Assembly: GCF_012396235.1 (NCBI RefSeq)
Contig: NZ_JAAXPA010000001.1
Coordinates: 186,001 to 250,000 of the forward strand
Direction of reading: 5' to 3'
DNA from: Rhodococcus opacus
Lineage (GTDB): Bacteria; Actinomycetota; Actinomycetes; Mycobacteriales; Mycobacteriaceae
Length of the DNA stretch: 64,000 nt
The position numbers were made by a program, and so were the translations under genes. Within the stretch, counting starts at the first letter, position 1. Every line of letters starts with the position of its first letter. A model generated the notes under the pieces. The model ran no database searches and was not told where the DNA came from. It saw nothing but the letters and a program-made list of their open reading frames with translations. This document shows, piece by piece, positions 1 to 8,635 of this stretch.

Positions 1-2
1 TC

Positions 3-866
3 GCGCCCGCCTCGATAATGGACCGGATGGTCGGCCGGGAGGGCAATCTTGTGTTGGTCAACGGCCTGCTCCGTCCGACGATGACCGCCGCCCCGGGCAC
101 GCTCGAACGGTGGCGCATCGTCAACGCCTGCGTCAGCCGGTACCTACGCCTTCGGTTGGACGGGCAACAGCTACGACTGCTCGGCCTGGACTCGGGCCGC
201 TTCACCGAGCCGCGCCCGGTCCAGGAGTTCGTGCTGGCCGGTGGAAACCGCGCCGACCTGTTGGTGTCCGCCATGGCGGGATCGGGGCAATTGCTGGCCC
301 TGCCGGTCGACCGGGGCGCAATGGGCATGATGGGGCGCGGGGGCAGGGGCGATCCCTCGTCACCGGGCGGGGATGCGACGGGGACGGTCCTTGCCACTGT
401 CGAGGTCGCGGGTGCTGCCGCCTCGCCGCCGGCTCCGGTTCCCCCGCAGCCGTCGCCGCGTGACCTGAGACGCGAAACCGTTGCCGCCACCAAGACGTTC
501 ACCTTCGGGGTGGGAATGGGAATGGCCATGGGCGCCGGCGGGATGCGGTTCACGATCGACGGCCGCGAGTACGATCCCGACCGCACCGACCACACGGTAC
601 GGGTGGGCACCGTCGAGGAATGGACCCTCGTCAACGACTCGCCTATGGAGCACTCGCTGCACCTGCATGTGTGGCCGATGCAGCTCCTGCGCACCGGCGG
701 ACGGGAGGTCACCGAGATCGCCTGGCAGGACGTGGTCAACATCCCGGCCCGCAACCGGGTGACGGTCCGCGTCGCGTTCGACGACTACCCCGGCCGCACC
801 GTCTATCACTGCCACATCCTCGACCACGAAGACCTTGGCATGATGGGCGTCATCGAGGCGCGATGA
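3..866 (+). CDS. Multicopper oxidase, C-terminal part (5' end outside window)
   Basis: The reading frame is open to the left edge, so the N-terminal cupredoxin domain is missing and about 287 residues are visible. The last domain carries copper ligands: an HSLHLH motif near residue 217 (the HxxHxH pattern) and YHCHILDHEDLGMM near the C-terminus, the HCHxxxHxxxxM signature that supplies type 1 and type 3 ligands. The protein should oxidise a metal or organic substrate and reduce oxygen to water, probably outside the membrane. A Met/Gly-rich stretch around residues 105-120 is typical of copper-tolerance oxidases of the CueO/CopA type. Substrate cannot be told from this part. Confidence 0.9.
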   Translation, partial: APASIMDRMVGREGNLVLVNGLLRPTMTAAPGTLERWRIVNACVSRYLRLRLDGQQLRLLGLDSGRFTEPRPVQEFVLAGGNRADLLVSAMAGSGQLLALPVDRGAMGMMGRGGRGDPSSPGGDATGTVLATVEVAGAAASPPAPVPPQPSPRDLRRETVAATKTFTFGVGMGMAMGAGGMRFTIDGREYDPDRTDHTVRVGTVEEWTLVNDSPMEHSLHLHVWPMQLLRTGGREVTEIAWQDVVNIPARNRVTVRVAFDDYPGRTVYHCHILDHEDLGMMGVIEAR

Positions 867-1269
867 CCCCCACCGAGAACGTGCGATCGAAGAATTTTCG
901 TTGGCTTGGCGGAAAGCCGCCGGGACCCGAGCACGGCTGCAGTTGGAGGCCGGGCTCGGTCTTTCTGGAATCGCGGTGCACGGCCGCCGCCCCGATAGAA
1001 CCGGATTCGCGTACTTACGCAACCCGCCTGCCGCCGGAGTCACCCTGGAAATCCGATGAATCCCCACCGCACGAAGAAGGCGGCGGGGACACCCGCGGAC
1101 AGGGTGGCGGCTCCGGAGACGGGGCAGTTCAAGGCTGCGGACGTCCGCACGTGAGCGGGCCCACCGCTTTGGACACCGCCGCGATGTCGGCGCACATCCC
1201 GTCTCGCTATCGTTGCCGCAGGTGCAGGTGGTCTCGAGCTCACGCTCTCGACCGAACGAGCACCGGCCG
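867..1269. other. Intergenic gap without a convincing gene
   Basis: No complete gene is supported here. A short plus-strand stretch ending at a TGA at 1057-1059 reads like the end of a protein (...YLRNPPAAGVTLEIR), possibly the tail of a VOC-type protein, but it is too short to name. Confidence 0.4.
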
Positions 1270-1879
1270 ATGACACGGTTCGACGACGAACTCGCAATAC
1301 CGAGCTTTCCTGCGTCGGGGTTCGCTCCCCGGCTGCTTCGCCACGGCAGTCCGTCGCTGCGCTCCTGGCGGTCTCGTTGTGTGCGGCGTGTGGGGTACCC
1401 GAGGTTATTCCACCGCCCCCTACCGGTGACTATTCCCAATTCCACCTGCCCGATGGTGCCCAAGTGTTACCGCCCGCGAGCGTCGTTCCACCTGTCCCAC
1501 AGGATCCCTCCACCTGCGACGCGACACCACCTCCCTCGCCACCGTCCAGCGCGTCGCACCCACCGCCACGATCGTCGCGGTCCCCGACTGGGACGATTGC
1601 CTGACCACCCTGCAGCACGGCCGATGCGGCCAGCACCGACAACTCCATCCTCGCCGGCCTCGCAGCTCAGGATCCCCACCTCGAGCTCGTCGGCCCGAAC
1701 CTGGAACTCGAGCCGTACGGTGTCGTCACAAACAAGAGCAACGACGACCTGGTGCGCGTCGTGAACGCAACACTCGGAACGAGTGCGTACCGCACGGAAC
1801 ATGGATGAGGATGTACGAAAAATGGTTACGCCTGGTAGGGCCGACCGGCGGCCCACCAGCGCCGAGCTATCGGGACTGA
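1270..1879 (+). pseudogene. Remnant of a GlnH/GluB-type amino-acid-binding lipoprotein
   Basis: Joining three frames gives recognisable pieces of a solute-binding lipoprotein of the mycobacterial GlnH family. Around 1345-1520 there is a hydrophobic leader, a Cys-Gly lipobox-like site and the Pro-rich N-terminus (VPEVIPPPPTGDYSQF). After a frame change, 1520-1620 encodes TTSLATVQRVAPTATIVAVP and a WDDCLTTLQ segment. From 1623, ASTDNSILAGLAAQDP, VGPNLELEPYGV and DLVRVVNATL follow, and 1811-1879 gives YEKWLRLVGP plus a Pro-rich tail ending in SYRD. Most of the ligand-binding middle, roughly 130 residues, is deleted, and at least three frameshifts remain. In mycobacteria such proteins sense amino acids in the GlnX/GlnH/PknG pathway; this copy cannot function. 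Confidence 0.8.
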
Positions 1880-2300
1880 CACGGTGACCGGGTGCGAAGG
1901 TCATCGGTATGTCGCCACTCGCCTGGATCTGATCCCGCGGACCTGGATGTGATCCCGCAGGTGACGGTCGCCGATCGGATCCTCGGAGACCTGCACTGCG
2001 GAGACCGGGTCCGGCGCTCCACTGGCAAGGAGCCGGACCCGGACGACCACGGGCGCACGGCGACAGCGGGATTCGCACGGACTCGAGGCGCGGGGCGCCA
2101 TACCGAAGACGAGATCGACTGAGCTCACTTCGCTGACTGTGATCCCCGCGCGCGACCACGTCAATCTCCGCATTCTTCACCCATTCGATCCGACCGAGGT
2201 AGACGTCGGTCAACGCATTGCGGGCGGATCTCCGGCGGGGGTGAGGCATCAGCTTGCCCAACATTCTGACAATGACAGTCTTCGGGTGCCATCATCAGAC
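1880..2300. other. Intergenic gap, nothing recognised
   Basis: About 420 bp. A minus-strand stretch near 2105-2230 looks weakly coding but has no recognisable family, and no promoter or repeat stands out. The region may be further decayed sequence. Confidence 0.35.
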
Positions 2301-2735
2301 ATGGGCTATGACACGGATGAATCAGCCGAGCAACCGATCACCGAACTGGACTCGGAGACGAGCTGGCAGTTGCTCAGCTCGGGCGCCTTGGGGCGGCTTG
2401 CCTTGAGCGTGTCCGGGCGGGTCGACATCTTTCCCGTCAACTACGTCGTCCACGAAGGCAAGGTGTACTTCCGAACCGCTGAGGGATCCAAGCTCGTCGA
2501 GCTCACCATCCACCGGGACGTCGCCTTCGAGGTGGACGAAATAGCCGAGAAATCGGGCTGGAGCGTCATCGTCCACGGCACCGCGCGTCGCCTCCAAAAG
2601 CTCAGCGAGGTCGCCGCAGCCGACGAGTTGCCTTTGCGGTCATGGCTGGCCACCCCCAAGTTCAATTACGTCGAGATCACACCCACCGAAATCACCGGTC
2701 GCCGCCTCATCTTCAGCGACGAACCGGACCGCTGA
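2301..2735 (+). CDS. Pyridoxamine 5'-phosphate oxidase-like flavin/F420-binding protein
   Basis: This encodes 144 residues forming one split-barrel domain. The N-terminal ELDSETSWQLLSSGALGRLA segment and the following FPVNYVV strand are the pattern of the PNPOx-like family common in Actinobacteria, which bind FMN or F420 and often reduce unknown substrates. ATG 2301 is chosen because the family begins just before this motif; the frame is open further upstream but does not look coding there. The gene stands alone beside decayed sequence. Related proteins belong to the mycobacterial dormancy regulon, which fits several neighbours. True PdxH function is unlikely at this length. Confidence 0.8.
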   Translation: MGYDTDESAEQPITELDSETSWQLLSSGALGRLALSVSGRVDIFPVNYVVHEGKVYFRTAEGSKLVELTIHRDVAFEVDEIAEKSGWSVIVHGTARRLQKLSEVAAADELPLRSWLATPKFNYVEITPTEITGRRLIFSDEPDR

Positions 2736-3429
2736 ACCGCCCTAACTGCCTCGGCTCTCCTCCGCGCTGCCACCCCAACCAACCCTGCAGTGACGACTGC
2801 GGTACCAAGCACGCGGCCGAGACGCAGCGGGAAGAGGGTACGGCGCCAGGCTTCTGCATGAGGCGCCGGAGAGTTGGGATGGGATCGGACCGCGTTCCCT
2901 GTTGGAGAAGTACGTACCTTGTGAGGCAGGACGCCATGGACCCCGATCGCCGCCGCCCCGCCCTTCAAAGGCTCGGACGGACCCTCACGACCGGCGAGTG
3001 CATGCCGCTGCTGCGGTCGGTTCCCTCGGCCTGAGCCTGCTACTAGCCGGTGCCCGCCGCACCTCCCGACGCGGCCGCCTCGCCCGCCACGAAACCGACG
3101 TCGTAAGCCAGGACCGCGACCATCTCGCCGAACAACAACGCGGGAACGTCAACGCCGATCCCAACCCCACCGACAGACGTGACTGGCGGCACCCATTCGG
3201 CCACCGATCAGACTGCACCGCAACCAGCTCCACCCCCTGCCGCCAAACCGAGGGCACGGTTGTGGAAACTCCGGTACGCGGTGGTGAACAGTGTGCTCGG
3301 GTTCTCTGACGGGCTGATGTATTCGCTGTTGTACGAGTGCAAGCTCGGGCCGGTAACGTAGTTTCTCGTGAACGGGCTCCCTGCCACGCTCGATGCCGAT
3401 CATCGGTGTCTCGTGACGGCGCCCAGACC
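2736..3429. other. Long gap with one doubtful small ORF
   Basis: About 690 bp without a recognised gene. A GTG-started 60-codon frame at 3179-3361 encodes a Thr/Pro/Ala-rich start followed by LWKLRYAVVNSVLGFSDGLM. It reads like a piece of a larger protein, has no clear ribosome binding site and matches no family known to me. Confidence 0.3.
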
Positions 3430-4368
3430 GTGAAAACTGCGAAGCCGCACGTTCGGCACCCTCCTCAGCAGGCCGCGGTCGACAGCGTCATCGAAATGCA
3501 CGGATTGTCGAAACGCTTCGGTGGTCTTATCGCCGTCGACGCGCTCGACCTCGACGTCCATCGGGGTGAGGTCTTCGGGTATCTCGGCCCCAACGGGTCG
3601 GGGAAAAGCACGACGATCCGCATGCTGTTCGACTTCATCCGGCCGTCCACCGGAACCTACACCGTCCTCGGTGGCAGCGGCGCCGACCCGGCCATCCGCC
3701 GCCGGCTCGGCTACATCCCCGGCGAGCTCCAGTTCGACCCCAGATACACGACGGCAGACCTGATCGCGTTCTACGGCCACCTTCGCGGTGGAGTCGACAC
3801 GACCTACGTCTACGAGCTTCTCGAACGCTTCGACCTCGATCCAGTGCGCCCGATCGGACAACTCTCCACGGGCAACCGCCGCAAGACCGCAATCGTGCAG
3901 GCGTTCATGCATCGTCCGGAGCTGTTGATCCTGGACGAACCCACGGCGGGTCTCGACCCATTGCTGCAACACGAGTTCCACCAGCTGATCGGCGACGTCA
4001 AACGCGACGGCACGACGGTGTTCCTGTCCTCACACGTCCTGCCCGAGGTGGAAGCGCTCGCCGACCGGGTCGGGATCTTGAGGAAGGGCCGGCTCGTCAC
4101 GGTGGCGGCCATCGACCAGCTCCAGCGCCAAGCCCGCCAGCACATCGACCTGTACGTTGCCCGCGAAGCAAGCGCCGAGCCGTTCGAGAGCCTTCCGGGC
4201 GTCCTCAGCGCTACATCGTCCGGTACGGTGATCAGGCTCGTCATCGAGGGGAACGTCGACGCCGTCCTCAAGCAGGCCGCGACGCTGCCGGTGCGACGGA
4301 TCGTCACCCACGAGACCGATCTCGAGGACGCCTTCCTCAGCTTGTACCGGGACGAGCCGAGCCCGTGA
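3430..4368 (+). CDS. ABC transporter ATP-binding protein (ABC-2 exporter type)
   Basis: A cytoplasmic ATPase that should power export together with the permease encoded next. It shows Walker A GPNGSGKST, an ABC signature in the variant form LSTGNRRK, Walker B LLILDEPTAGLD and the switch His in LSSHVLPEVE. The C-terminal 70 residues form the extra domain usual in the drug and polyether exporter branch. The frame continues upstream of GTG 3430, but that part lacks family similarity; ATG 3496 is another possible start. It overlaps the permease gene by 4 nt (GTGA), so the two are translationally coupled. Substrate unknown. Confidence 0.88.
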   Translation: MKTAKPHVRHPPQQAAVDSVIEMHGLSKRFGGLIAVDALDLDVHRGEVFGYLGPNGSGKSTTIRMLFDFIRPSTGTYTVLGGSGADPAIRRRLGYIPGELQFDPRYTTADLIAFYGHLRGGVDTTYVYELLERFDLDPVRPIGQLSTGNRRKTAIVQAFMHRPELLILDEPTAGLDPLLQHEFHQLIGDVKRDGTTVFLSSHVLPEVEALADRVGILRKGRLVTVAAIDQLQRQARQHIDLYVAREASAEPFESLPGVLSATSSGTVIRLVIEGNVDAVLKQAATLPVRRIVTHETDLEDAFLSLYRDEPSP

Positions 4369-5165
4369 GGGTCCTTGGGCGTTACCTCGAGGACCGGCGC
4401 CGCTCAATGGTGTGGTGGTCGGGCGGCGTGGCTGCCTACGTGGCGGTCAACAACGCGTTCTACCCGACGATCAAGAACGTGACGGGCATCGAGAACCTCG
4501 TCAAGGACCTTCCGGATACGTTCAAGACCCTGATCGGCTCGAGCGACCAGATCCTCATCACCTCGCCCGCGGGGTACCTGCAGGGACGTTTGTTCGGCCT
4601 CATCCTGCCCGTCCTGCTGTTGATCTTCGCCGTGGGAGCGGGCGCGTACGCGATCGGCGGCAGCGAGGAGGACGGCACCCTCGAACTGCTCTTGTCCAAC
4701 CCGGTGACCCGCGGACGCGTCCTGATCGAGCGATTCGTCGCAGTGGTCGCGCTGTCGCTCGGCCTTGGGATCGTCACCACCGCGAGCCTCCTCGCGTTCT
4801 CCCCGCCGTTCGGCTTGCTCGAGGGCGTATCGATCCCCGGGCTCGTCGCGGCGGTGTTCGCGGCGACCGCATTCGGGCTGATGCACGGTGCGATCGCGTT
4901 TGCTGCGGGCGCCTGGACGGGCCGACGGTCGGTGGCGATCGCCACGGCCGCAACCGTGGCGGTGATGGGAAATCTCCTCAACGCCGTCGCGGCATCGAGC
5001 GAGAGCTTGCACATCTTGCGCTTCGCCTCGCCCTGGCACTGGTACGGGGGCCGCAACATGCTCGCGCAGGGAATCGCGCTCGAGCCGTTCCTCGCTCCGA
5101 TTGCCGTTTTCGTGGTCTGCGCGGCGGTGGCCCTGTGGAGCTTTCGACGGCGGGACCTGCACTGA
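4365..5165 (+). CDS. ABC-2 type transporter permease
   Basis: A 266-residue integral membrane protein with about six hydrophobic segments, partner of the ATPase just upstream. The segment EEDGTLELLLSNPVTR matches the conserved cytoplasmic loop of ABC-2 permeases of the NodJ/DrrB/polyether-exporter class. The end WSFRRRDLH is also typical, where the final helix is followed by a basic tail. Starting at GTG 4365 gives a 4-nt overlap with the ATPase. The pair probably exports a hydrophobic or toxic compound; nothing nearby tells which. Confidence 0.87.
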   Translation: MRVLGRYLEDRRRSMVWWSGGVAAYVAVNNAFYPTIKNVTGIENLVKDLPDTFKTLIGSSDQILITSPAGYLQGRLFGLILPVLLLIFAVGAGAYAIGGSEEDGTLELLLSNPVTRGRVLIERFVAVVALSLGLGIVTTASLLAFSPPFGLLEGVSIPGLVAAVFAATAFGLMHGAIAFAAGAWTGRRSVAIATAATVAVMGNLLNAVAASSESLHILRFASPWHWYGGRNMLAQGIALEPFLAPIAVFVVCAAVALWSFRRRDLH

Positions 5166-5565
5166 CCCACCGCACGTGGGGTGACGTCGAACCGGTGTAC
5201 CGGACTCATGCCGTATCCGCGAGCAGCGTGGCAGTTTCAGCAGTTCCCTGCACGGACCCCAGAGGAGCTAGTCGTTGGTGCAGACTTCATCCGAATGGGA
5301 GGCGCAATAGTCATGTGCACAACGCGATCATCTACTTGCTGAAGCCCATTCGCGATATCTGGGCGCAGCCGTGCAGTGCGCGGACGGCGGTGGCGGCAGC
5401 GAGGACGCCCGCTGTGGCCTGGCGGCGGATTCCCTCCAGCCACGAATCCAGGCCACCCCTCCGGTGGTGATTGCCATGAGCGTCGTCGATGCTCCCGTCC
5501 TACCCTGAGTTGAGGCCGCCCGGGTAATGGTCGGCGGTGCCGTCGTCGACCGCTGAAGGAGTCCC
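5166..5565. other. Intergenic gap, nothing recognised
   Basis: About 400 bp with no gene I can support. A short frame around 5314-5370 (NAIIYLLKPIRDIWAQ) looks coding-like but is isolated. Confidence 0.35.
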
Positions 5566-5877
5566 GTGTCCGGTGACACAGATCCGGAACTCACTCCCGC
5601 CCCGCGTGGTCGGATCACCCACATGCTCAGCGCCCGCCCGTTGCTGCTCCTCGCGTTCGCGTTCGCGGTCATGGCGGACCCCGTATCCTCCGTGGCGTAC
5701 GCCATCGAGGCTGCACTGCGAGCCCTGGGCGGTGATCTCGCTCTGCTGATCCCGCCCATGGGAGCAGTCGTTGCCATCATCGCGGTGGTGAGCGTGAACT
5801 ACCAGCAGCTGATTGCCCGTTACCCGCAGGGCGGCGGCGGCCATCGGCGAGGCCTTCGGCGGGCTATGTGTGGGTGA
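5566..5877 (+). pseudogene. N-terminal stub of an APC-family amino-acid permease
   Basis: A GTG start at 5566 follows a GGAG-like site. The product begins with a hydrophilic leader and then the first two membrane segments of an amino acid-polyamine transporter (MADPVSSVAYAIEAALRALG, then NYQQLIARYPQGGG). Inside the GGC repeat near 5832-5840 the frame slips: the alternative frame continues AAAIGEAFGG, which is the expected family sequence. Immediately after that, homology stops at about 5863, where the 3' end of a DUF4190 gene on the other strand begins. It is therefore truncated, with over 80 percent of the transporter missing. Confidence 0.75.
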
Positions 5878-6147
5878 GAACGACCGCAAGGAACAACAGA
5901 CCGTCACGATGCCGGTGATGCCGGCCGTGATCCCGGCGGCAACGTCGACGGGCATGCGATGGGGTGTTCTTCTACCTGTCCGGTAGGCGGTGATCCCGGC
6001 CGTCACCGCACCCACACCCACGATCACACCGATGCCGTACGCCCAGAACAGGGCGACAGACAACACCCCGCAGAGAAATGACACCTGCCCGTATCGGTGC
6101 TCCCGTGCCTGGTCGCCGGTCCCACGGCTGTGACCGGCTCCTCTCAT
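5864..6147 (-). pseudogene. DUF4190-type small membrane protein, frameshifted copy
   Basis: Starting at ATG 6147, the frame gives a short charged leader and then two hydrophobic helices, VSFLCGVLSVALFWAYGIGV and a second around residues 72-90. This is the same layout as the intact gene at 6200-6505. Near 5890 the frame shifts; in the shifted frame the expected ending LFLAVVLTHT and a TAG at 5864-5866 appear. The damage is one slip in a GT-rich run, so a sequencing or very recent mutation is possible. Its 3' end directly abuts the truncated permease. Confidence 0.65.
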
Positions 6148-6199
6148 GATTACCCGCAAACCCCACCGCTGACTTCCCTTGTTGCCGCCTCGCTCCGGG

Positions 6200-6505
6200 T
6201 CACAGGTTGGGCAAGACCGCGGCGAGGAACAACACACCGGCCGTGATTCCGGCCAGCCCGGCCAGAACGCCGAGGACCGCCTCCACGGGAATCGGTTCCT
6301 GCGTAGCGCGGGCGCGATCTCGGGCAACAGCTGCTACGACGAGAGCGCCCAGACCCAGCAGCACACCCACTCCGAAGGCCCAGAACGCCACGACCGAGAG
6401 GGCACCGAACATCACCGCCAGATCACCGGCAGCGTTTTCCCGTGCCGACCCTGCCGGCACGGGGTGCTTGCGTGATTCGGGAGCGACCATCATGGGTCTA
6501 TTCAT
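6200..6505 (-). CDS. DUF4190-domain small membrane protein
   Basis: A 101-residue protein with a 30-residue hydrophilic N-terminus and two transmembrane helices. The first is GALSVVAFWAFGVGVLLGLG; the second lies near the C-terminus, which ends VLFLAAVLPNL. The helices are joined by a short basic cytoplasmic-type loop. The family has no known function. The start codon lies inside the last codons of the upstream DUF3263 gene (8-nt overlap), so the two are co-translated. It is clearly paralogous to the broken copy next door and to the gene at 29,824-30,204. Confidence 0.75.
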   Translation of the reverse strand: MNRPMMVAPESRKHPVPAGSARENAAGDLAVMFGALSVVAFWAFGVGVLLGLGALVVAAVARDRARATQEPIPVEAVLGVLAGLAGITAGVLFLAAVLPNL

Positions 6506-6722
6506 CGAGCCACAGTCGTCGCCGGCACACCCGCAGCATCGCCGAGGCTTCGGACGGGGTGAGGGTCTCGGGTGGGTCGGTTTCGAGAAGGTCCTCGAGC
6601 CGCCGGAAGAACGTGGCCGGGGGTAGCCCGAACTCGGTTTCGATGTCGTCGGCGGGGCCGCCTCCGAGGCGATACCAGCGGCGCTCGAAATCGACCAATT
6701 CCGCAGTGTCTGTCTCGGGCAT
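6498..6722 (-). CDS. DUF3263-like small protein
   Basis: ATG 6722 follows an AAGGTG ribosome site at a good distance and gives 74 residues. The core DFERRWYRLGGGPADDIETE and the following FG...FFRRL resemble the actinobacterial DUF3263 family, short helical proteins that may be nucleic-acid or sigma-region-like binders. The function is not known. The gene is the first of a two-gene operon with the DUF4190 membrane protein. Two more divergent copies of this protein lie in the window, at 12,142 and 26,654. Upstream there is an 11-bp palindrome ACTTCCGAAGT at about 6794. Confidence 0.7.
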   Translation of the reverse strand: MPETDTAELVDFERRWYRLGGGPADDIETEFGLPPATFFRRLEDLLETDPPETLTPSEASAMLRVCRRRLWLDE

Positions 6723-6921
6723 CGGTGTCACCTTCCCATCCGGTCCGGCCGGTAGGTCAGATCGCATTCTGGGCGGCCGTGCCGGGAGTACTTCCGAAGT
6801 GATGTCCTCGGGTGGATGACCCCTCGGGAACACCACTGACCGTATGACGATTGTGCGGCTCGGTTGTAGGGTCCGAAGACCTCACCCGCGAACACCACGG
6901 CTTGCCCGACCGGCACCGGCG

Positions 6922-7837
6922 TCAGGCGGCGCTGCCGTCGGCCACGGCAGCCGGGAACGCGCCGGCGACCGGCTGATCGAACGCGGCGGGAAGTGGCTGG
7001 TGGACGACGTTGGTGATGAGCTCGCCGAAGGCGTGCGGGTCGTCCATCAGCCAGGCGTGCCCGCCCGGCATGGTGATCGTGTGCGGATCCCCCAGTGCGG
7101 CCTGCAGTGACAGGGACGTGGATTCGGGGATGATCGTGTCCCGCTTGCTCCACACCACGAAGATCGGAAGTCGACGTTCGGCGAGAGCGGCGAGTTCCGG
7201 GGCAAGGTTCGCGGTGCGGGCGAGGTGGGCGACCTCCCACACCGCGCCCGGGTTGCGCAGCACGTTGGGCACCGCGTCGCGCAAAACGACCGGCAGGACA
7301 CGAGTCAGTTGCCGGCCCGGGCAGCAGATCGGCCGGCAGGTGCAGACCCCAGTCCCACAGCGGACGATCACGCAGTGCGCGCACCACCCCGCGGCCGTCG
7401 GTCCACGCGGAACCGCCGATGGAATTGACCAGCACCAAACGTTCGGCCAGATCGGGCAATCGGTGGGCCGTGGTGATCGCGACGCCCCCACCGAACGAAT
7501 GACCGACGACGGTCACGGGCCGGGGCAGGCCAATGGTGTCGGCGAACTGCCCCACCCAGTGGGCGTACCCGGGAAGAGCTCTCTGCGCCTCCGGCAGACG
7601 GGCGGTGCCTCCGACACCGGGGAGTGCCGGGACATACACACGCATACCCATTCCGATCAGCTGCTCGAGCGGGCGGGTGTAGGCGGCTCCACTGAGCCCC
7701 CAACCGTGCAGGAACAGCACCCGCTGCCCGAAGCCGCCGACCCCGTACCGGGCGATCCGGCCGTCGATGCGCACCGACCGCCACCGCAGACCGGAGCACG
7801 GTGGCTGCGACCCAACGTTCGTGTTCATACCTTCCAT
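6922..7837 (-). pseudogene. Alpha/beta hydrolase, frameshifted
   Basis: Two frames together make a full alpha/beta hydrolase. The first, from ATG 7837 (or 7828), encodes the oxyanion motif LHGWG and the nucleophile elbow GHSFGG. At about 7310-7325, in a GC-rich run, the coding continues in another frame with the acid residue in WSKRDTIIPES and the catalytic His in GGHAWLMDDP, ending at 6922. All triad residues are kept, so either the inactivation is recent or the frameshift is a sequence error. No substrate can be assigned. A perfect 13-nt inverted repeat lies 45 nt upstream of the start. Confidence 0.75.
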
Positions 7838-7881
7838 CACACGACGATCGCGCGGATGCGCCCAGGGCCGCCGGGCCTTCA

Positions 7882-7894
7882 CTTGGTTACCAAG
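7882..7894. promoter_or_regulatory. 13-bp inverted repeat upstream of hydrolase gene
   Basis: CTTGGTTACCAAG is a perfect inverted repeat around a central base, 45 nt before the hydrolase start codon and preceded on that strand by a GGGGAC run. It could be an operator. Its left part faintly resembles a DosR half-site, but the match is incomplete. Confidence 0.35.
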
Positions 7895-8004
7895 GTCCCC
7901 TTTTTCTACCCGGTGTGCTCGAGGCGGTGCCTTCACGCTGCCCTGCAAGCGGCCGCGAAGGTCGTCATCGTTGTCGGCAAGGCTGTCGCCACCTCGCCCG
8001 CGGA

Positions 8005-8586
8005 TCAGCGCGCCGCTACCCGGACCACCACCTCGTTGCGACGGAGGAATGGGATGGTCCACGGCGGATCGTAGAACCAGGCGACGGGTTCACCGTTCGG
8101 GACCCACGCGGTGTCATCCAACGCGCGCAGCAGTTCAGCGGTGCGCGCAGCGACCGCCCCGGGGCCGCGGTCGCCTGTGAAACGCAGCGCCGCGACCGTC
8201 TCACCGGGGACCTCCACGAGTTCCACGTTCTGGTCCTTGGGAATGGGCAAAGCTTCCATCGTCCATTTCAACGGCATGTAGAACCGGACGACCCACGAGT
8301 CGCCCGGACCGCCGACCTGGGATACCGGCGAGGTCATCGCGATCTTCGACTTACTCACGTTGGCGCCGAAGATGTATCCGGCCAGGCGCCGGAACCCTGC
8401 GTTACGGGCACTCTCCTCGTCTCCGGGCACCGTGGTCTCGGCAGCGACACGCGGACCGTACCGGCGGATCTCGAGGCCTCGAATCTTCTCCTGGACGTCG
8501 TAGCGAGGCTCTTCGGTGCCGCTGCGAATTCCTACCAGCGACCCAAAACCCTTCGCCACATCGGTCGCGATCGTCACCAACCCCAT
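8005..8586 (-). CDS. SOUL-family heme-binding protein
   Basis: This encodes 193 residues with the SOUL/HBP fold signature: EEPRYDVQEKIRGLEIRRYG near residue 25, FRRLAGYIFGAN, the IAMTSPVSQ motif after the first lobe, and WTIPFLRRNEV at the C-terminus. Family members bind heme or tetrapyrroles; bacterial ones are thought to take part in heme handling or protection, without proven enzymology. A short hydrophobic start may be a membrane anchor. It lies between two unrelated genes of the same strand, 49 nt downstream of the acyl-CoA ligase end, so co-transcription is possible. Confidence 0.88.
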   Translation of the reverse strand: MGLVTIATDVAKGFGSLVGIRSGTEEPRYDVQEKIRGLEIRRYGPRVAAETTVPGDEESARNAGFRRLAGYIFGANVSKSKIAMTSPVSQVGGPGDSWVVRFYMPLKWTMEALPIPKDQNVELVEVPGETVAALRFTGDRGPGAVAARTAELLRALDDTAWVPNGEPVAWFYDPPWTIPFLRRNEVVVRVAAR

Positions 8587-8635
8587 CTCGGCCTCCTTGT
8601 CGGATTGCTTCGCCGTGAACTCTTACGGGACACCT

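Noticed and set aside
3179-3361. 60-codon GTG frame rich in Thr/Pro
   Set aside because: No ribosome site and no recognised family; mentioned in the gap entry but not called as a gene.
7876-7900. Possible DosR box before the hydrolase
   Set aside because: Only the GGGAC half fits; the second half does not match the consensus, so I list only an inverted repeat.
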